From Leptidea sinapis (Eukaryota > Arthropoda > Insecta > Lepidoptera > Pieridae): a DNA stretch of 64,000 bases. Shown here piece by piece: positions 33,052-43,636 of the stretch. Within the stretch, counting starts at the first letter, position 1, and each line of letters begins with the position of its first letter. The notes under the pieces were generated by a model. That model was not told the origin of the DNA and ran no database searches. It saw only the letters and a program-made list of their open reading frames with translations. The translations under genes were made by a program, and so were the position numbers. The stretch spans positions 372,001-436,000 of the forward strand of contig NC_066311.1 in NCBI RefSeq assembly GCF_905404315.1. The letters are read 5' to 3'.

Positions 33052-33378
33052 TGGTGTTGCGGAATTTAGTGGACTGTATGCGCTGGTTCAAATTAAGGAG
33101 GTAGGAAATAACTATATACTTAAATTAGGATTATATTGTAATATGGCGGAAGGAAGGCAACGTACCTACCTTGTTTGATGAGCTCGTTCTGTCTCCAGCT
33201 GATCTTCAAGTAGGAAACGCTATGACTAAAACTTGACACATACACAGGTATTTAATTAATTTATAAAGTTAGTGCGGTGATTGCGCGAATCTCAATATAA
33301 TGCGTGCGGCGGCGCAGCGGTGTCACTCAGCGGCACTTCGAAAGCAATAACGATCGTCCTTCGATTCACTTCGCGTAA
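33052..33378 (-). repeat. Truncated inner LTR of BEL element B
   Basis: Matches the first 330 bp or so of the left LTR with about four differences (for example GATCTTCAAG versus GATCTCCAAG), then stops abruptly at TTCGCGTAA, where inverted integrase sequence begins. Confidence 0.85.
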
Positions 33379-34832
33379 ATACATTTTATCATGTATCAGG
33401 TATTGATAATCCCGCTGATTGCTTATCTAGAGGGCTCACCCCCGCACAAATAATCGATCATCCGCTTTGGTTCTGTGGTCCCGAATGGGTTAAATTGAAT
33501 CCAGATCATTGGCCAGTTATCGCTTTTAACCCATCGACAGTGTCGCATCCACCTGAAGAAAGGAATCATGTTCATGTCACCGCTGAATTTATGGAAGAAA
33601 ACTTGATCGTGTCGCTTGCAGATCGCTTTTCATCTTGGTCAAAGCTTCTACGCTGTGTAGTTTTTATATGTCGTTTTGCAAAGTTATTACCGCTTCGTGA
33701 AGCTATCGTTGCGTCAGATTTAAATTACGCTGAAAATTTAATATGGCGTCAAGTTCAACGCGCTCACTTCCCTAACGAAATAGCTAACTTACAGAAAGGA
33801 AAATGTTGTAGTCCGGCGTTTCAACGCCTCAAACCATTTACACAGGATAAACTCATTAGAGTCGGAGGTCGTTTAAGGAATTCTGATCTAAGTTTTGACA
33901 ATAAGCACCCTATCATACTTCCGCGAAAGGGTCACATTGTAAACCTTTTAGTTGACTACAATCATAAGTTGAACTGCCACGCGGGCCCGGATCTTTTGAT
34001 GTCTATACTACGCCAAAGATATTGGATTCTATCCGCTCGTAATTTGATTCGTAGTCGGGTGCACAAATGTTTACCCTGCTTTCGACTCAATGCTAAGCCG
34101 AGTTTTCCAGAAATGGCAGATCACCGCTCTTGTCGAGTTACGCCAGCTGTTAAGCCTTTTGTACATACGGGAACGGATTACGCAGGCCCTTTTAAGGTGA
34201 CTATGTCACGCGGTCGTGGAATTCGTCCAACCAAGGCATACGTGTGCCTTTTCGTATGCTTAACCACTCGCGCAGTGCACATCGAATGTGCTACTGATTT
34301 AAGCACCGCCAGTTTTCTCGCGGCTTTTAAACGATTTTTATCACGCCGTGGTTTTGTTTCGCGTCTTTATTCTGATAATGGAGGAAACTACGTGTGTGCT
34401 AAACGTGTTCTTTCAGAATTACACGACTTTTTAATGTCAAAACATTTCAAGACTGAATTTGGTCATGTTTTAGCTGAGCATCGCATCCACTGGTCATTAA
34501 ATGTCCCAACTGCCGGTCACTTTGGTGGTAACTGGGAAACCAATATTAAGAGCCTAAAAACTCACTTATATCGCGTAGTAGGCGACCAAATTTTAACGTT
34601 AGAAGAGTTTAGCACTGTACTTACCCAAATCGAGGCAGTAATGAACTCTAGGCCTTTGTGTCGCACGCTATCTAATGATCCTTCAGAACCGCTCGCGTTA
34701 ACACCGGCTCACTTTTTAACGCTTACGCCTCTAAATTACCTACCGGCTAGAGAAATAGAGGAAGGGCCGTTACATTTGCTTTCGAGACAAGATTTAATTG
34801 ATAAGCTTGTTCAGTCTTTTCTTTCTGACTAA
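33378..34832 (+). pseudogene. Inverted copy of the BEL B integrase region
   Basis: 1442 bp (33378-34819) that is the reverse complement of 27367-28808. The encoded protein (open from 33495 to 34832) follows the polyprotein without visible change, from the end of RNase H through the whole integrase core to LVQSF, then ends after SD. It has no gag, protease or reverse transcriptase. With no LTR promoter in its own orientation it is unlikely to be expressed as such. Identity at the protein level means the duplication is recent. Confidence 0.9.
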
Positions 34833-35023
34833 GCGAAAGTAACAAAATTATTTAGGTAGCGGACAAAGACGTACTACAGGACGCAAATATGAACCTATAG
34901 CAGTGCGCACGCGAACAATTCGAGTAACATTGTTTGATCCAGGAAATACTTCCTCGACTAGCCCTAATGGCCAGTGAAGCGGCGGTGCGTTATCAACCTT
35001 TATAATTACGACATCACCTACCT
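34828..35023 (-). repeat. Direct copy of the BEL B 3' coding end
   Basis: 196 bp matching 27094-27289 (end of the polyprotein and the start of its 3' untranslated part), with one obvious change (TAGCGGAC versus TAGAGGAC). Confidence 0.85.
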
Positions 35024-35047
35024 GAAAATTTAATACCAGAAAAAAAA

Positions 35048-35186
35048 TGGTGTTGCGGAATTTAGTGGACTGTATGCGCTGGCATTAGGAAATGGAATAT
35101 AGAAGCGGTAAAGAGGATACTGAAGGAGGAGTAGGATAATAAGAAATAAATATATATAATATAAATACATATATTCCGCGCAACCA
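35048..35186 (-). repeat. 139 bp internally deleted terminal LTR of BEL B
   Basis: Contains the first 35 bp or so and the last 105 bp or so of the 492 bp LTR, joined at CGCTGG|CATTAGG. Both outer ends are kept, followed directly by the GGAAG duplication. Confidence 0.85.
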
Positions 35187-36905
35187 GGAAGTATCGATGA
35201 AATTAAATATGAAAATAAAATTATAAATAATCCAACTCAGATTGCTACTATTTTTAATAATTATTTTATAAATACAGTCATACAAAGTCAAAGTCAAAAT
35301 GTAAAAAATAAAAAACCTACATATAAATTAAAACACAACAATTCAAATATTTTCTTAATGCCAACTGATGAAATGGAGATGATAACTGTTATTAAGTCAC
35401 TTAATAATTCAAATTCCACGGGCTGCGATGAAATAGCAACAAAGGTAATAAAGGAATGTGCAAAGGAACTAGCTCCAGTCCTAGCCTACTTAATAAATCT
35501 ATCTTTTGAAGAAGGTAAGTTCCCATCAAATTTAAAAAAGTCAAAAGTAACACCTTTACTCAAAGCGGGTGATAAAAAGGATATTAACAACTATCGACCA
35601 ATCACACTCATTCCTGTTATCTCAAAAATTTTTGAAAAGATACTGCACAAGCGATTAACATCTTTTTTAACAAAACATTATATCATTTTGGAGGAACAAA
35701 ATGGTTTCCAAAAAGGAAAATCAACAACTTTAGCGTGTTTTTCGCTAATAAAAGAAATATCGGAATGCATGGACACAAAAATTCCAGTAACATCAGTATT
35801 TTTTGATATGAGCAAAGCTTTTGACAATGTTTGTCATGAAAAACTATTAGATAAATGCGCTCAATATGGTATTCGAGGTCTAGCAAATGACTGGCTTAAA
35901 AGTTATCTTTCAAACCGTACTCAATACGTTGAAATTGCTAAATTAAATAATAAACAAGAAGTAATACCTTATCGATCAGAACTTAGACTTAAAACAAAAC
36001 CACAAGGAAGTATATTGGGTCCACTTCTATTCATAATCTACATAAACGACTTACCTAGCATTACTACTTATAACTGTACTCTTTTTGCTGATGACATCTC
36101 TATTGTAATTAAATGTAACAATGAATTGACATATGATATAGAAATTAATAAAACAATAAAGGACACAATTGAATGGCTTACTGAAAATAACCTGACTGTA
36201 AATATAACAAAAACAATGTATATGCAGTATTATAATAAGAATGGGAAAGGAAAAGATATTAATGTTAATTATCATAATGAGAATATTAAAGAAGCACGAC
36301 TTGTCAATTTTCTTGGTATTTCTTTAGACAGCAACTTGTCCTTCAAGTCACATGTTGACAAAATTAGCAAAAAAATTAACCAACATGTATTTGTCCTCAA
36401 ACGCGTATCAAAAACAATAGGTGAAAAAACAGCGCTAATGGCATATCATACATTCGTGGTTTCAGCTTTAAGATATGGATTGGTCATATGGGGCAACTTG
36501 GTGAGCATAGGGCATTTTTTTATTGGACAGAAGAAGTGTATCAGGGCGGTTTGTGGAGCCGGCCCCCTAGATTCTTGTCGACCGCTATTTAAAAAATTGA
36601 AAATTCTATCGCTGCCATGCCTATACATTTATGAAATAAGCCTATTTGTTCAAAAACATATGTGTGATTTCTATACAAAAAAAAGCCAGAAGGTTTTAAA
36701 CACAAGGTATCCAAATAAACTCATAATGCCCTTCTGTAGAACTGCATCTTTTAGTAGAAATTGTTACAGCATGTCTGTGAAAATATATAATAAATTGCCC
36801 AATGAATTGAAAGATTTACCGTTCAAAGTTTTTAAAAGAAGACTGCATCAGTGGTTAACAAATAAGTGCTTCTATAGTTTAAATGAATTTTTCAATACAA
36901 AATGA
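35187..36905 (+). pseudogene. CR1-like LINE ORF2, reverse transcriptase part
   Basis: Continues the frame cut at 26524 (SNVG | SIDEIKYENK), so BEL B split an open ORF2. From 35358 it is open for 515 codons. Motifs: NSTGCDEIATKVIK, YRPITLIPVISKIFEKIL, FQKGKSTTLACFSLI, FFDMSKAFDNVCH, QGSILGPLLFIIYINDLP and the catalytic FADDI at about 36085. A thumb region (VNFLGISLD) and a C-terminal domain ending WLTNKCFYSLNEFFNTK follow. There is no RNase H. FADD in place of YADD is seen in this LINE group. The reverse transcriptase part is open, but the protein lacks half its endonuclease and is split. Confidence 0.85.
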
Positions 36906-37264
36906 ATTAGTCTATTTGATAATAATATATGTAAATTAATATACTTTTATGACATTGAATTTGTTAATATTATACATAGGTACTAAATGAATTATTAAGT
37001 TATTTACGTCTCATATTATAATATCTTAAAATTTCATTTTATAAATATTATTGATATCATTGTGAAATCCGACATGTTTCAATATAACAGTACGAGTAGT
37101 GTTTAGACAATTTTGTAACATATTTTGCATGTCAATTGACGAAACATATTGGATTATCCATTATATTGTTAACACCTTAAGTACAATGTTTCCTGCAAAT
37201 AAAATTTCATTTCATTTCGTTTCATTTCATTTCATTTCATTTCGTTTCATTTCATTTCATTTCA
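36906..37264 (+). other. 3' untranslated end of the CR1-like LINE with (TTTCA)n tail
   Basis: AT-rich, ending in about 60 bp of TTTCA/TTTCG pentamers (37205-37264) immediately before the TTTA duplication. Confidence 0.75.
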
Positions 37265-37268
37265 TTTA

Positions 37269-39165
37269 GCAAGGCTTGAATTATGTGCCGCATTGCTTGC
37301 ATCTGAGCTTGTGAAACAAGTGCATTCTGCATTTCATGACCGCTATTCTATAGACGAAATCTATGTTTTCTCAGACTCCACAATAGCATTGTCTTGGATT
37401 TATTCATCTCCACATCGGTGGCAAGTATTTGTTGCCAACCGATTCAGTAAAACACAAGATATTCTTTCGCCTGAACGCTTTATTCACATAGATGGTTCAC
37501 AGAATCCAAGTGATTGCCTATCTAGAGGTTTATTACCCTCTCAATTAATAAATCACCCGCTTTGGTGGTATGGTCAATGTCAATCATGGTCGACAACGGA
37601 CTGGCCTATAGTGCCATTTGAACCATCACGTATTGATGGTATAGTTCCCGAGTTTAAAAGTACAGTTACTCTGACTGCTACAGTTAATATTAACAAATCG
37701 CCGGTTCTGGAATTATCGCATAGAATTTCTTCTTGGAAAAAATTGTTACGCATCATTATTTATATACTTCGTTTTATGAAAAAACTACCACGCAGCACTA
37801 CAATTCACGTCACTGACATTGAGGCTGCTGAACTAGTAATTATTCGAGAATTACAGAGAAAATATTTTTCTGACGAAATAAAAAACCTTAAAAAGGGTAA
37901 CTTATCAACCCCTTCTTTAAGAAAACTAAATCTGTTCGTAGATGATAACGGATTCCTTCGTGTTGGTGGTAGATTAATAAACGCAAATATACCATTTGAA
38001 AATCGCCATCCAATTCTTTTACCTCGTCGTGATCATTTGATTGATATTATAATTGATGATTATCATCGATCAAATTGTCATACAGATTATCATCTTCTTC
38101 TGTCATTACTTATACAGAGATATTGGATTATTTCGGCTAGAAATATTATCAGACAACGCATAAGAAATTGTAATTTCTGTTTTAAGGTCGCACCGTCGCA
38201 TCTTTCGCCTATAATGGCAAACCTCCCTCCCGCTCGTGTACAACAACCTAAGCCTTTTACACACACTGGCATCGACTATGCTGGGCCTGTCAATATTACT
38301 CTTACCCGAAAACGTGGCGTAAAAAGCCAAAAGGCATGCATATGTCTATTCGTGTGTTTAACAACGAAGGCAGTGCATATTGAAATTGCATCTGACTTAA
38401 GCACCGAAACTTTTGTAGACGCCCTTAAACGGTTTTTAGCTAGACGGGGTCCAGTATCTTGTATTTATTCTGATAATGGAACCAATTTTATTGGTGCGAA
38501 ACGGAAATTGGATGAATTATACATTTTTTTATGTTCAAAAAGTATGTCTACCGCATTGCAAACATAATTAAACAACCATAGAATAACGTGGCGGAATATT
38601 CCTGCACGCGCACCTCACTTTGGACGACTGTGGGAGAGCAACATAAAAAGCATAAAAACTCATTTATATCGCTGCATAGGTCGACAGTTGTTATGTTATG
38701 AAGAATTGTTGACTTTACTAGTGCAAATTGATTGTATCTTAAATTCGCGCCCACTTTGCTTACTGTCGGATGAACCACATACTATTCTTACTCCCGCACA
38801 TTTTTTAAACACGACCTTTACAGTCTTTGCCCACATATGAAATGGACGAATCGATGAGCCTCTCGTACAGAAAGAGACTTTTAGATAGTTTAGTTCATAG
38901 TTATTGGAAACGGTGGCATGTAGATTATCAACACACATTGCTACATAGACAAAAATGGAACACTCCAGAAAGACCAATTCAGCCAGGTACTCTTGTTCTC
39001 ATTCACCAAGATAATACACCACCATTGCACTGGCCGACGGGTATTATTGAACGTAAAAGAAACGAAAAAGAACGAAAAAGTATTCTCCGAAAGAGACGAA
39101 GTTATCGCGTTGCATTAGTACGCACTGCTACTGGAACTTTTAAGCGTCCAGTAGTTAAGTTGTGA
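37269..39165 (+). pseudogene. BEL element A RNase H and integrase, broken
   Basis: Resumes RNase H exactly where 23487 stopped (ARLELCAALLASELV). It runs open to 38567 through FSDSTIALSW, the integrase zinc region (HPILLPRRDH...H...C..C), TGIDYAGP and YSDNGTNFIGAK. A frame change near 38550 separates the block with the catalytic Glu (HFGRLWESNIKSIK). Another near 38830 precedes the C-terminal domain (YWKRWHVDYQHTL, PPLHWPTGII, RTATGTFKRPV). All catalytic residues remain readable, but the frame is broken. Confidence 0.85.
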
Positions 39166-39404
39166 CCGCTTCCATCACAATAATATTTTTTCAGTAACTA
39201 TTACATTTATTAATAACATAGATTCTTTAGCATTTTTTTTTAATCGCATCACCGCATCTCTTATTATATATTCCGCACCGCATTTTTAAATATTAGTATG
39301 TTCATGCCAAATTTTCTGATCATAACCCTCTCCTACTTTCTTACACCTTTTCCTTACCCGCGTCTTTCCTTTGAAAATCCCTTGGATTTCCAAGGCGGGG
39401 AGAA

Positions 39405-40262
39405 TGTTTGCGCCGTTATTGTTCGCATTCAATAGTATATAGCGCCACCTGGCATCACCCTGGTCTTCGCATCGGGTGCTGAACGACTCTCTGGCCGCTT
39501 ACAACGCGACACTTACCGATTGACCTTGTTTTATTTTGTTTTGTTTTGTTTTGTTTTGTTTTGTTTTGTTTTGTTTCGTTTCGTTTCGTTTCGTTTCGTT
39601 TCGTTTCGTTTCGTTTCGTTTCGTTTCGTTTCGTTTCGTTTCGTTTCGTTTCGTTTCGTTTCGTTTCGTTTCGTTTCGTTTCGTTTCGTTTCGTTTCGTT
39701 TCGTTTCGTTTCGTTTCGTTTCGTTTCGTTTCGTTTCGTTTCGTTTCGTTTCGTTTCGTTTCGTTTCGTTTCGTTTCGTTTCGTTTCGTTTCGTTTCGTT
39801 TCGTTTCGTTTCGTTTCGTTTCGTTTCGTTTCGTTTCGTTTCGTTTCGTTTCGTTTCGTTTCGTTTCGTTTCGTTTCGTTTCGTTTCGTTCCGTTCCGTT
39901 TCGTTTCGTTTCGTTTCGTTTCGTTTCGTTTCGTTTCGTTTCATTTTGTTTTGTTTTGTTTTATTTTATTTTATTTTATTTTATTTTGTTCGAGTGGACA
40001 CCGCTGACCACGCACGCGCTGCGTTACGCATTCGTGCATCATTGTTGCACGTGGTTTTTTATACTACTTCTTTCGCATCATCGTAGTGCCAACTGAAGTG
40101 CTTGTCTGAGGAAAGGGCTGACCAGTATCAGGTGAGTACTTCAGCCACTTGGCGTTTTATGTTTATTGATTGTGAACAGGCCAAACCAGATTACCGGCAA
40201 CCTCACTTAACCTGGACATCTTGCATTACATACACCACACTCCATTTTGACTCCCTCGCATC
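39405..40262 (+). repeat. 3' LTR of BEL element A, expanded and truncated
   Basis: Matches 19038-19480 apart from small indels, but carries a pentamer expansion of about 460 bp (39528-39990). It ends after TTTGACTCCCTCGCATCA, lacking the last 210 bp or so of the 5' LTR. Gene 2 sequence begins directly beyond the break. Confidence 0.85.
39528..39990. repeat. (TTTCG)n microsatellite, about 460 bp
   Basis: Begins with TTTTG units, continues as near-perfect TTTCG units for about 350 bp with one TTCCG doublet near 39890, and ends with TTTTG and TTTTA units. The 5' LTR has only CCTTGTTCGAG at this place. Open frames across it in three plus frames and one minus frame are repeat artefacts. Confidence 0.97.
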
Positions 40263-40483
40263 AACAAATAAATTAAAAATATTCTGAGATATTTCGAAAT
40301 TCTAAATAAATCATCAATATTATTGTATATGAACAAATCCAAACCTGTTTCGTTTGATCTTGAAACTTGCGGTTTGTCGATCGATGCGTTGGCTACTAAC
40401 GAGTATTTGATGTTTAAAATACTGGGTTTTCCATAGCTTTGTACCTCATATTTTCCAGGTGTAGGATTATCCATGAAAATTAT
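40263..40483 (-). pseudogene. Hemicentin-like / VWA protein gene 2, exon d, 3' end lost
   Basis: The acceptor TTTTGCAG ends at 40484. Phase 0 coding starts IIFMDNPTPGKYEVQSYGK and continues through YSLVANASIDKP. The NPTPGKY motif matches the (N)PTPG.W segment that follows the VWA domain in hemicentin-like proteins. No GT donor is apparent before the sequence enters the BEL A LTR at about 40262. Read-through would add a few LTR-derived codons (MRGSQNGVWCM) and stop. I therefore take the gene as truncated here, with the deletion that also removed the LTR end as the likely cause. Confidence 0.55.
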
Positions 40484-40558
40484 CTGCAAAATTATTATGA
40501 AACATTGATGATTACGTTATGACTTTAAATTTTAATTAATTTCATGATGCCAACTTAC

Positions 40559-40687
40559 GGTCAACGTTTCTGTTGTTAGCCAAGGTATCATTCTAACAGA
40601 ATATCTATTAGAATCAATAACATTTATTATTGGATCATCACCGATCAAAGCTAGTGTCAAATCTTCCATATAAGTCTTCACGTCTAT
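40559..40687 (-). CDS. Hemicentin-like / VWA protein gene 2, exon c
   Basis: 43 codons in phase 0, bounded by GTGTTTAG before 40687 and GTAAGT after 40559. Reads IDVKTYMEDLTLALIGDDPI and then SVRMIPW. The pattern 'short β-strand, LT(L/I)(A/S)L.G, then a polar loop' is the region that follows the VWA domain in hemicentin-like proteins (a galactose-binding-like fold). Short, but splice sites and phase agree with both neighbours. Confidence 0.6.
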
Positions 40688-41595
40688 CTAAACACAAATA
40701 TAAATGAAAATTAAATAACAGAACAAATTCATTATTGAAAACCACTCGCCCCATATATGTATAAGTATGGATTTTGGATACTCAGTGCGAGATTGGAGAG
40801 TGAAACTTTATACGCTAGAACATATGGGATTTAAAAAATTTACCACATTGGTTTGTTTGACTTTCAATTCCTTTTTCAATCGGCTGTCAGTCAAGATATA
40901 TGAAATTAATTTTAGCCTTGTTTTAACTGAAGCTAATCTTATGTTGAACCAGCACAGTAATGAAGAGATTTTGTGACCAATTATGACGTGTGACGTTAAG
41001 TGGCTTCTATTCCAAATTGCAATCGAACATTGCAATAGCTGACTCCATGTCAAACGCCGTAACAATGCCCTAGAGCAAAGCTTCCCAGTCGGTCAAGTAA
41101 TAACACCACATTTCTAGTGTACCTGCTGAACTTCGAACTCCCTTCTTCTAAGTCCATCCGCCACTGCTGAGGATTGTCACTCGTATTCAATATATCTCGT
41201 ATATGACTGCCTCTAGGTCTTTTACGCTCTATTTAATAATGTTTAAATTCAATAGCGATAGCCTTGAATCGTTAACCGATAGTCGTTATTTTCACCATTT
41301 TGCACAGGATGCCGGCAAGATTATGGGTACCACAACAGCGTCTATTTCTGCCGTAAAGCAGTAATGTGTGAGCATTATTGTTTACGACTTAAAATGGGAT
41401 CGGATATTTTCGTATCGTTATTTTGAAAAACTTTAAATACCGTGCACATTAATTACGCTGGACACACATTTTTCAAAATGACGAAGTTCTTATATTAATT
41501 ATCATATTAGGTGTAAGATCAAATGACTCAATCATGTTTTTCATCAAAATGAAACCATTCTTTTCACACAATATGATACGCACACAATAACTTAC

Positions 41596-41694
41596 CTCTG
41601 TATGTTTGTATTGATCGTGTTCTTGTTTATCAAACTTCAATGAAACTAAAGTTCTCAGGTTCCGTCGTAGTGCAAACACTATATATGTAAGGAT
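41596..41694 (-). CDS. Hemicentin-like / VWA protein gene 2, exon b
   Basis: 33 codons in phase 0 with TTTTTTAG before 41694 and GTAAGT after 41596. Reads ILTYIVFALRRNLRTLVSLK. In relatives the last helix of the VWA domain (VL.(F/Y)(V/I)....) is followed by R(K/N)(V/L)...L(V/L)S, which this fits. The next exon continues in phase 0. Confidence 0.6.
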
Positions 41695-43447
41695 CTAAAA
41701 AAATATAAAATGTTTAGTTTGGCCATCAACGTTGTTACATTTATTAAAGAAAAACAATAATATTACGCTTGAATTAGGAATCTGTCATTGTTAAATTATG
41801 AATATTACAAGATGCTACAGCTCGACCAGCGTACGTGTTGTTGCAATGTATGTTGTATGTAGTAAAATTTATATCAGAAAATTAATAATAAGTACTTAAA
41901 TAATTACAGGTAATTGCGGCCAACTTTTTATAGTCAACCTATTGCTAATACATTGCGTCCTCCTTAACATTCATTTAAAATTAGTTTTATCAAAAACACA
42001 CGAACCTGCAGAATCGAGTGGTGGGATGTGGGTGGGTCCTAGACTGTCAGCCAATATAGAATATTTATTGACAGGTCGCTATTTAATATTAACAATATCT
42101 TTGACCGGCGAAGATCGGACGGTTACGGTTAACAGTTAAAGTTGTGACGTCATCTAAAAATTGTCTAATGGTGCAACCTATTATTTTTTGCTTAACCGGT
42201 ACTTTAACATGTTTGTTATTGCTAAAGCTAGTTGATTATAGTGGATATGGTGTTTATGTTTAATACAGTGGATTATAAAGAGAACTCATTTGTTGTGATA
42301 ACATTACATAAAGTTTTCTATAACTTTAACAAAATAATATGTAGTTATTACGTAGTATTTACATCCTCTTTTATCTAGCAGCCTCGCGAAAGTCTCTAAG
42401 AAAATAGCGATTGTTTGAAACGTGTATTGATTTTATTGGCGGCTATAAATCATAAAAAACAGAATTAAATACATTATTATTCTTTTTACAAGCAACTCCT
42501 ACATAAAAGGTAAAGAGTAGTGGTGCTAGGCAGGTATTATATAAGTTTGTTACTCGACGTAAATTTATTACTATTTTGCTTCTGAATATAGAAATTCAAT
42601 TGAAGTACCTCGAGTACCAGGATGACTCTTTGCAGAAGCACAATTTGCCTTGCAACAGTGAGTTTGTATAGAATTACAATCTAGTAGGCACTGGGCGTGA
42701 TTGTGTGTTGCAAATGTTTCCATTCCTTAATACACTAGTAGATCAGCGTCTTGAGTGAAAATAATATCTTTTTTTTCCACTCAAGTTTGCACTGCCTGGC
42801 TGTTTTTCCAGAAATATCTTTTGGTTATTTTCTTTTATTTTGGATGGGTTCATCATCATGTAACCATGTCATAAATTAATACGAAGCAATGTTTGATGGT
42901 ACCAAACTTTGTTGATGATAATTGATTGATCATGAAATAAAATAGTTCCTCACAATAACTATTATGTATATAGAAAAGTATGATAAAAACATGAGTGCAA
43001 TTTACACGTGGTAGAAGTGAAACCTTCAAAAATTTTGGCTTCAAGATGGTCACCACTTATAAATTATTTTAAGATGTGCATTGTGCATGAACCTCTTAGC
43101 TGCATATGAAGTCCTGGAACATGTTGCTAGGATGACCCGTGATTTCAACCGCTTCTATAGACATTAGTATATATACTCCTGGTGTCTATGTTATAATACA
43201 TCGCGCGCATGACGTCAGAATATATTAAGGTATGTACTCGCGGCATATATAAGACAATCTCTTCTTCAACTATGATCGCCTGCTACTAAAACACTGTATA
43301 ATGCTTCCTATCTCATTTTCTCCCACGTTAAATCTTATAAATTTATGTGTCTGTCTCTTTCTACTGTCGCCTTTTAATTTCATCGACTCTCAAAAATCTA
43401 TGCTAAGGAAGTTTTCACTTCAAAAATGAAAAATTAATTATAATTAC
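41695..43447 (-). other. Intron of gene 2 between exons a and b
   Basis: GTAATT donor at 43447-43442 and TTTAG acceptor at 41695. AT-rich; no transposon or coding segment recognised, apart from a GC-richer patch at 42000-42150. Confidence 0.55.
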
Positions 43448-43582
43448 CGCGGCAATATCGTTATTCATTATATGTAAAACTTGTCCAGAGGTATAAAAAG
43501 CCAAACCTTCGTATACTGCATACATGTTATTGTCTGTTACTATTGGTATGCCTTTATTGATGTGTGAGAATATAAATGTCAC
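43448..43582 (-). CDS. Hemicentin-like / VWA protein gene 2, exon a (first visible)
   Basis: 45 codons in phase 0, after TATTTCAG (ending 43583) and before GTAATT. Reads VTFIFSHINKGIPIVTDNNM then YAVYEGLAFYTSGQVLHI. This is the end of a VWA domain: a β-strand (V.F(V/I)...), a loop, then a helix Y..YE.(I/L)A..(T/S)SGQV(F/L)H(I/L), as in hemicentins. Earlier VWA exons with the metal site (DxSxS) should lie upstream; I could not find them in 43583-64000. A full-length LINE starts 445 bp upstream in what would be the next intron. Function by family: extracellular-matrix or secreted VWA protein; the exact member is not determinable. Confidence 0.6.
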
Positions 43583-43636
43583 CTGAAATACATACAAAAA
43601 TCTTTACTGACTCAAGACAAAAAGTAAGTTATAAAG

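Larger units (their letters stand above)
26525..35186 (-). mobile_element. BEL/Pao retrotransposon B, coding-intact but rearranged
   Basis: Flanked by the 5 bp direct repeat GGAAG (26520-26524 and 35187-35191) and interrupting one reading frame of the CR1-like LINE cleanly. Left to right: complete LTR (26525-27016), purine tract and interior with the 1731-codon ORF (27017-33051), a truncated LTR (33052-33378), an inverted copy of 27367-28808 (33378-34819), a direct copy of 27094-27289 (34828-35023), about 24 bp of filler, and a 139 bp LTR with an internal deletion (35048-35186). The outer LTR ends TGGTGTTGCGG and CGCGCAACCA are intact on both sides. Confidence 0.9.
23488..37264 (+). mobile_element. 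CR1-like LINE, split by BEL element B
   Basis: Inserted in the RNase H region of BEL A with TTTA on both sides (23484-23487 and 37265-37268). Own sequence: 23488-26524 and 35187-37264, about 5.1 kb. Layout: 1.2 kb 5' leader, ORF1 (24661-25689), endonuclease remnant, BEL B insertion, reverse transcriptase, and a 3' end made of TTTCA-type pentamers (37205-37264) rather than poly(A). A short-repeat 3' end and an ORF1 with a coiled coil fit the CR1 group. The leader 23488-24660 has no other readable feature. Confidence 0.75.
19038..40262 (+). mobile_element. BEL/Pao retrotransposon A, degenerate, split by nested insertions
   Basis: 5' LTR at 19038 to about 19698, gag and polymerase reading frames on the plus strand, and 3' LTR at 39405-40262. 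The polymerase is cut at 23487 within RNase H and resumes at 37269, with TTTA on both sides of the inserted LINE. A 3' fragment of a Jockey-like LINE also sits in gag (20096-20531). A purine tract (GGCGGGGAGAA) precedes the 3' LTR. The 3' LTR lacks its last 210 bp or so, so the element's right edge is deleted. Confidence 0.85.

Noticed and set aside
39520..40096. Long open frames of 137-188 codons over the pentamer array
   Set aside because: They are products of (TTTCG)n being open in several frames; the encoded FVSFR-type repeats have no independent support.
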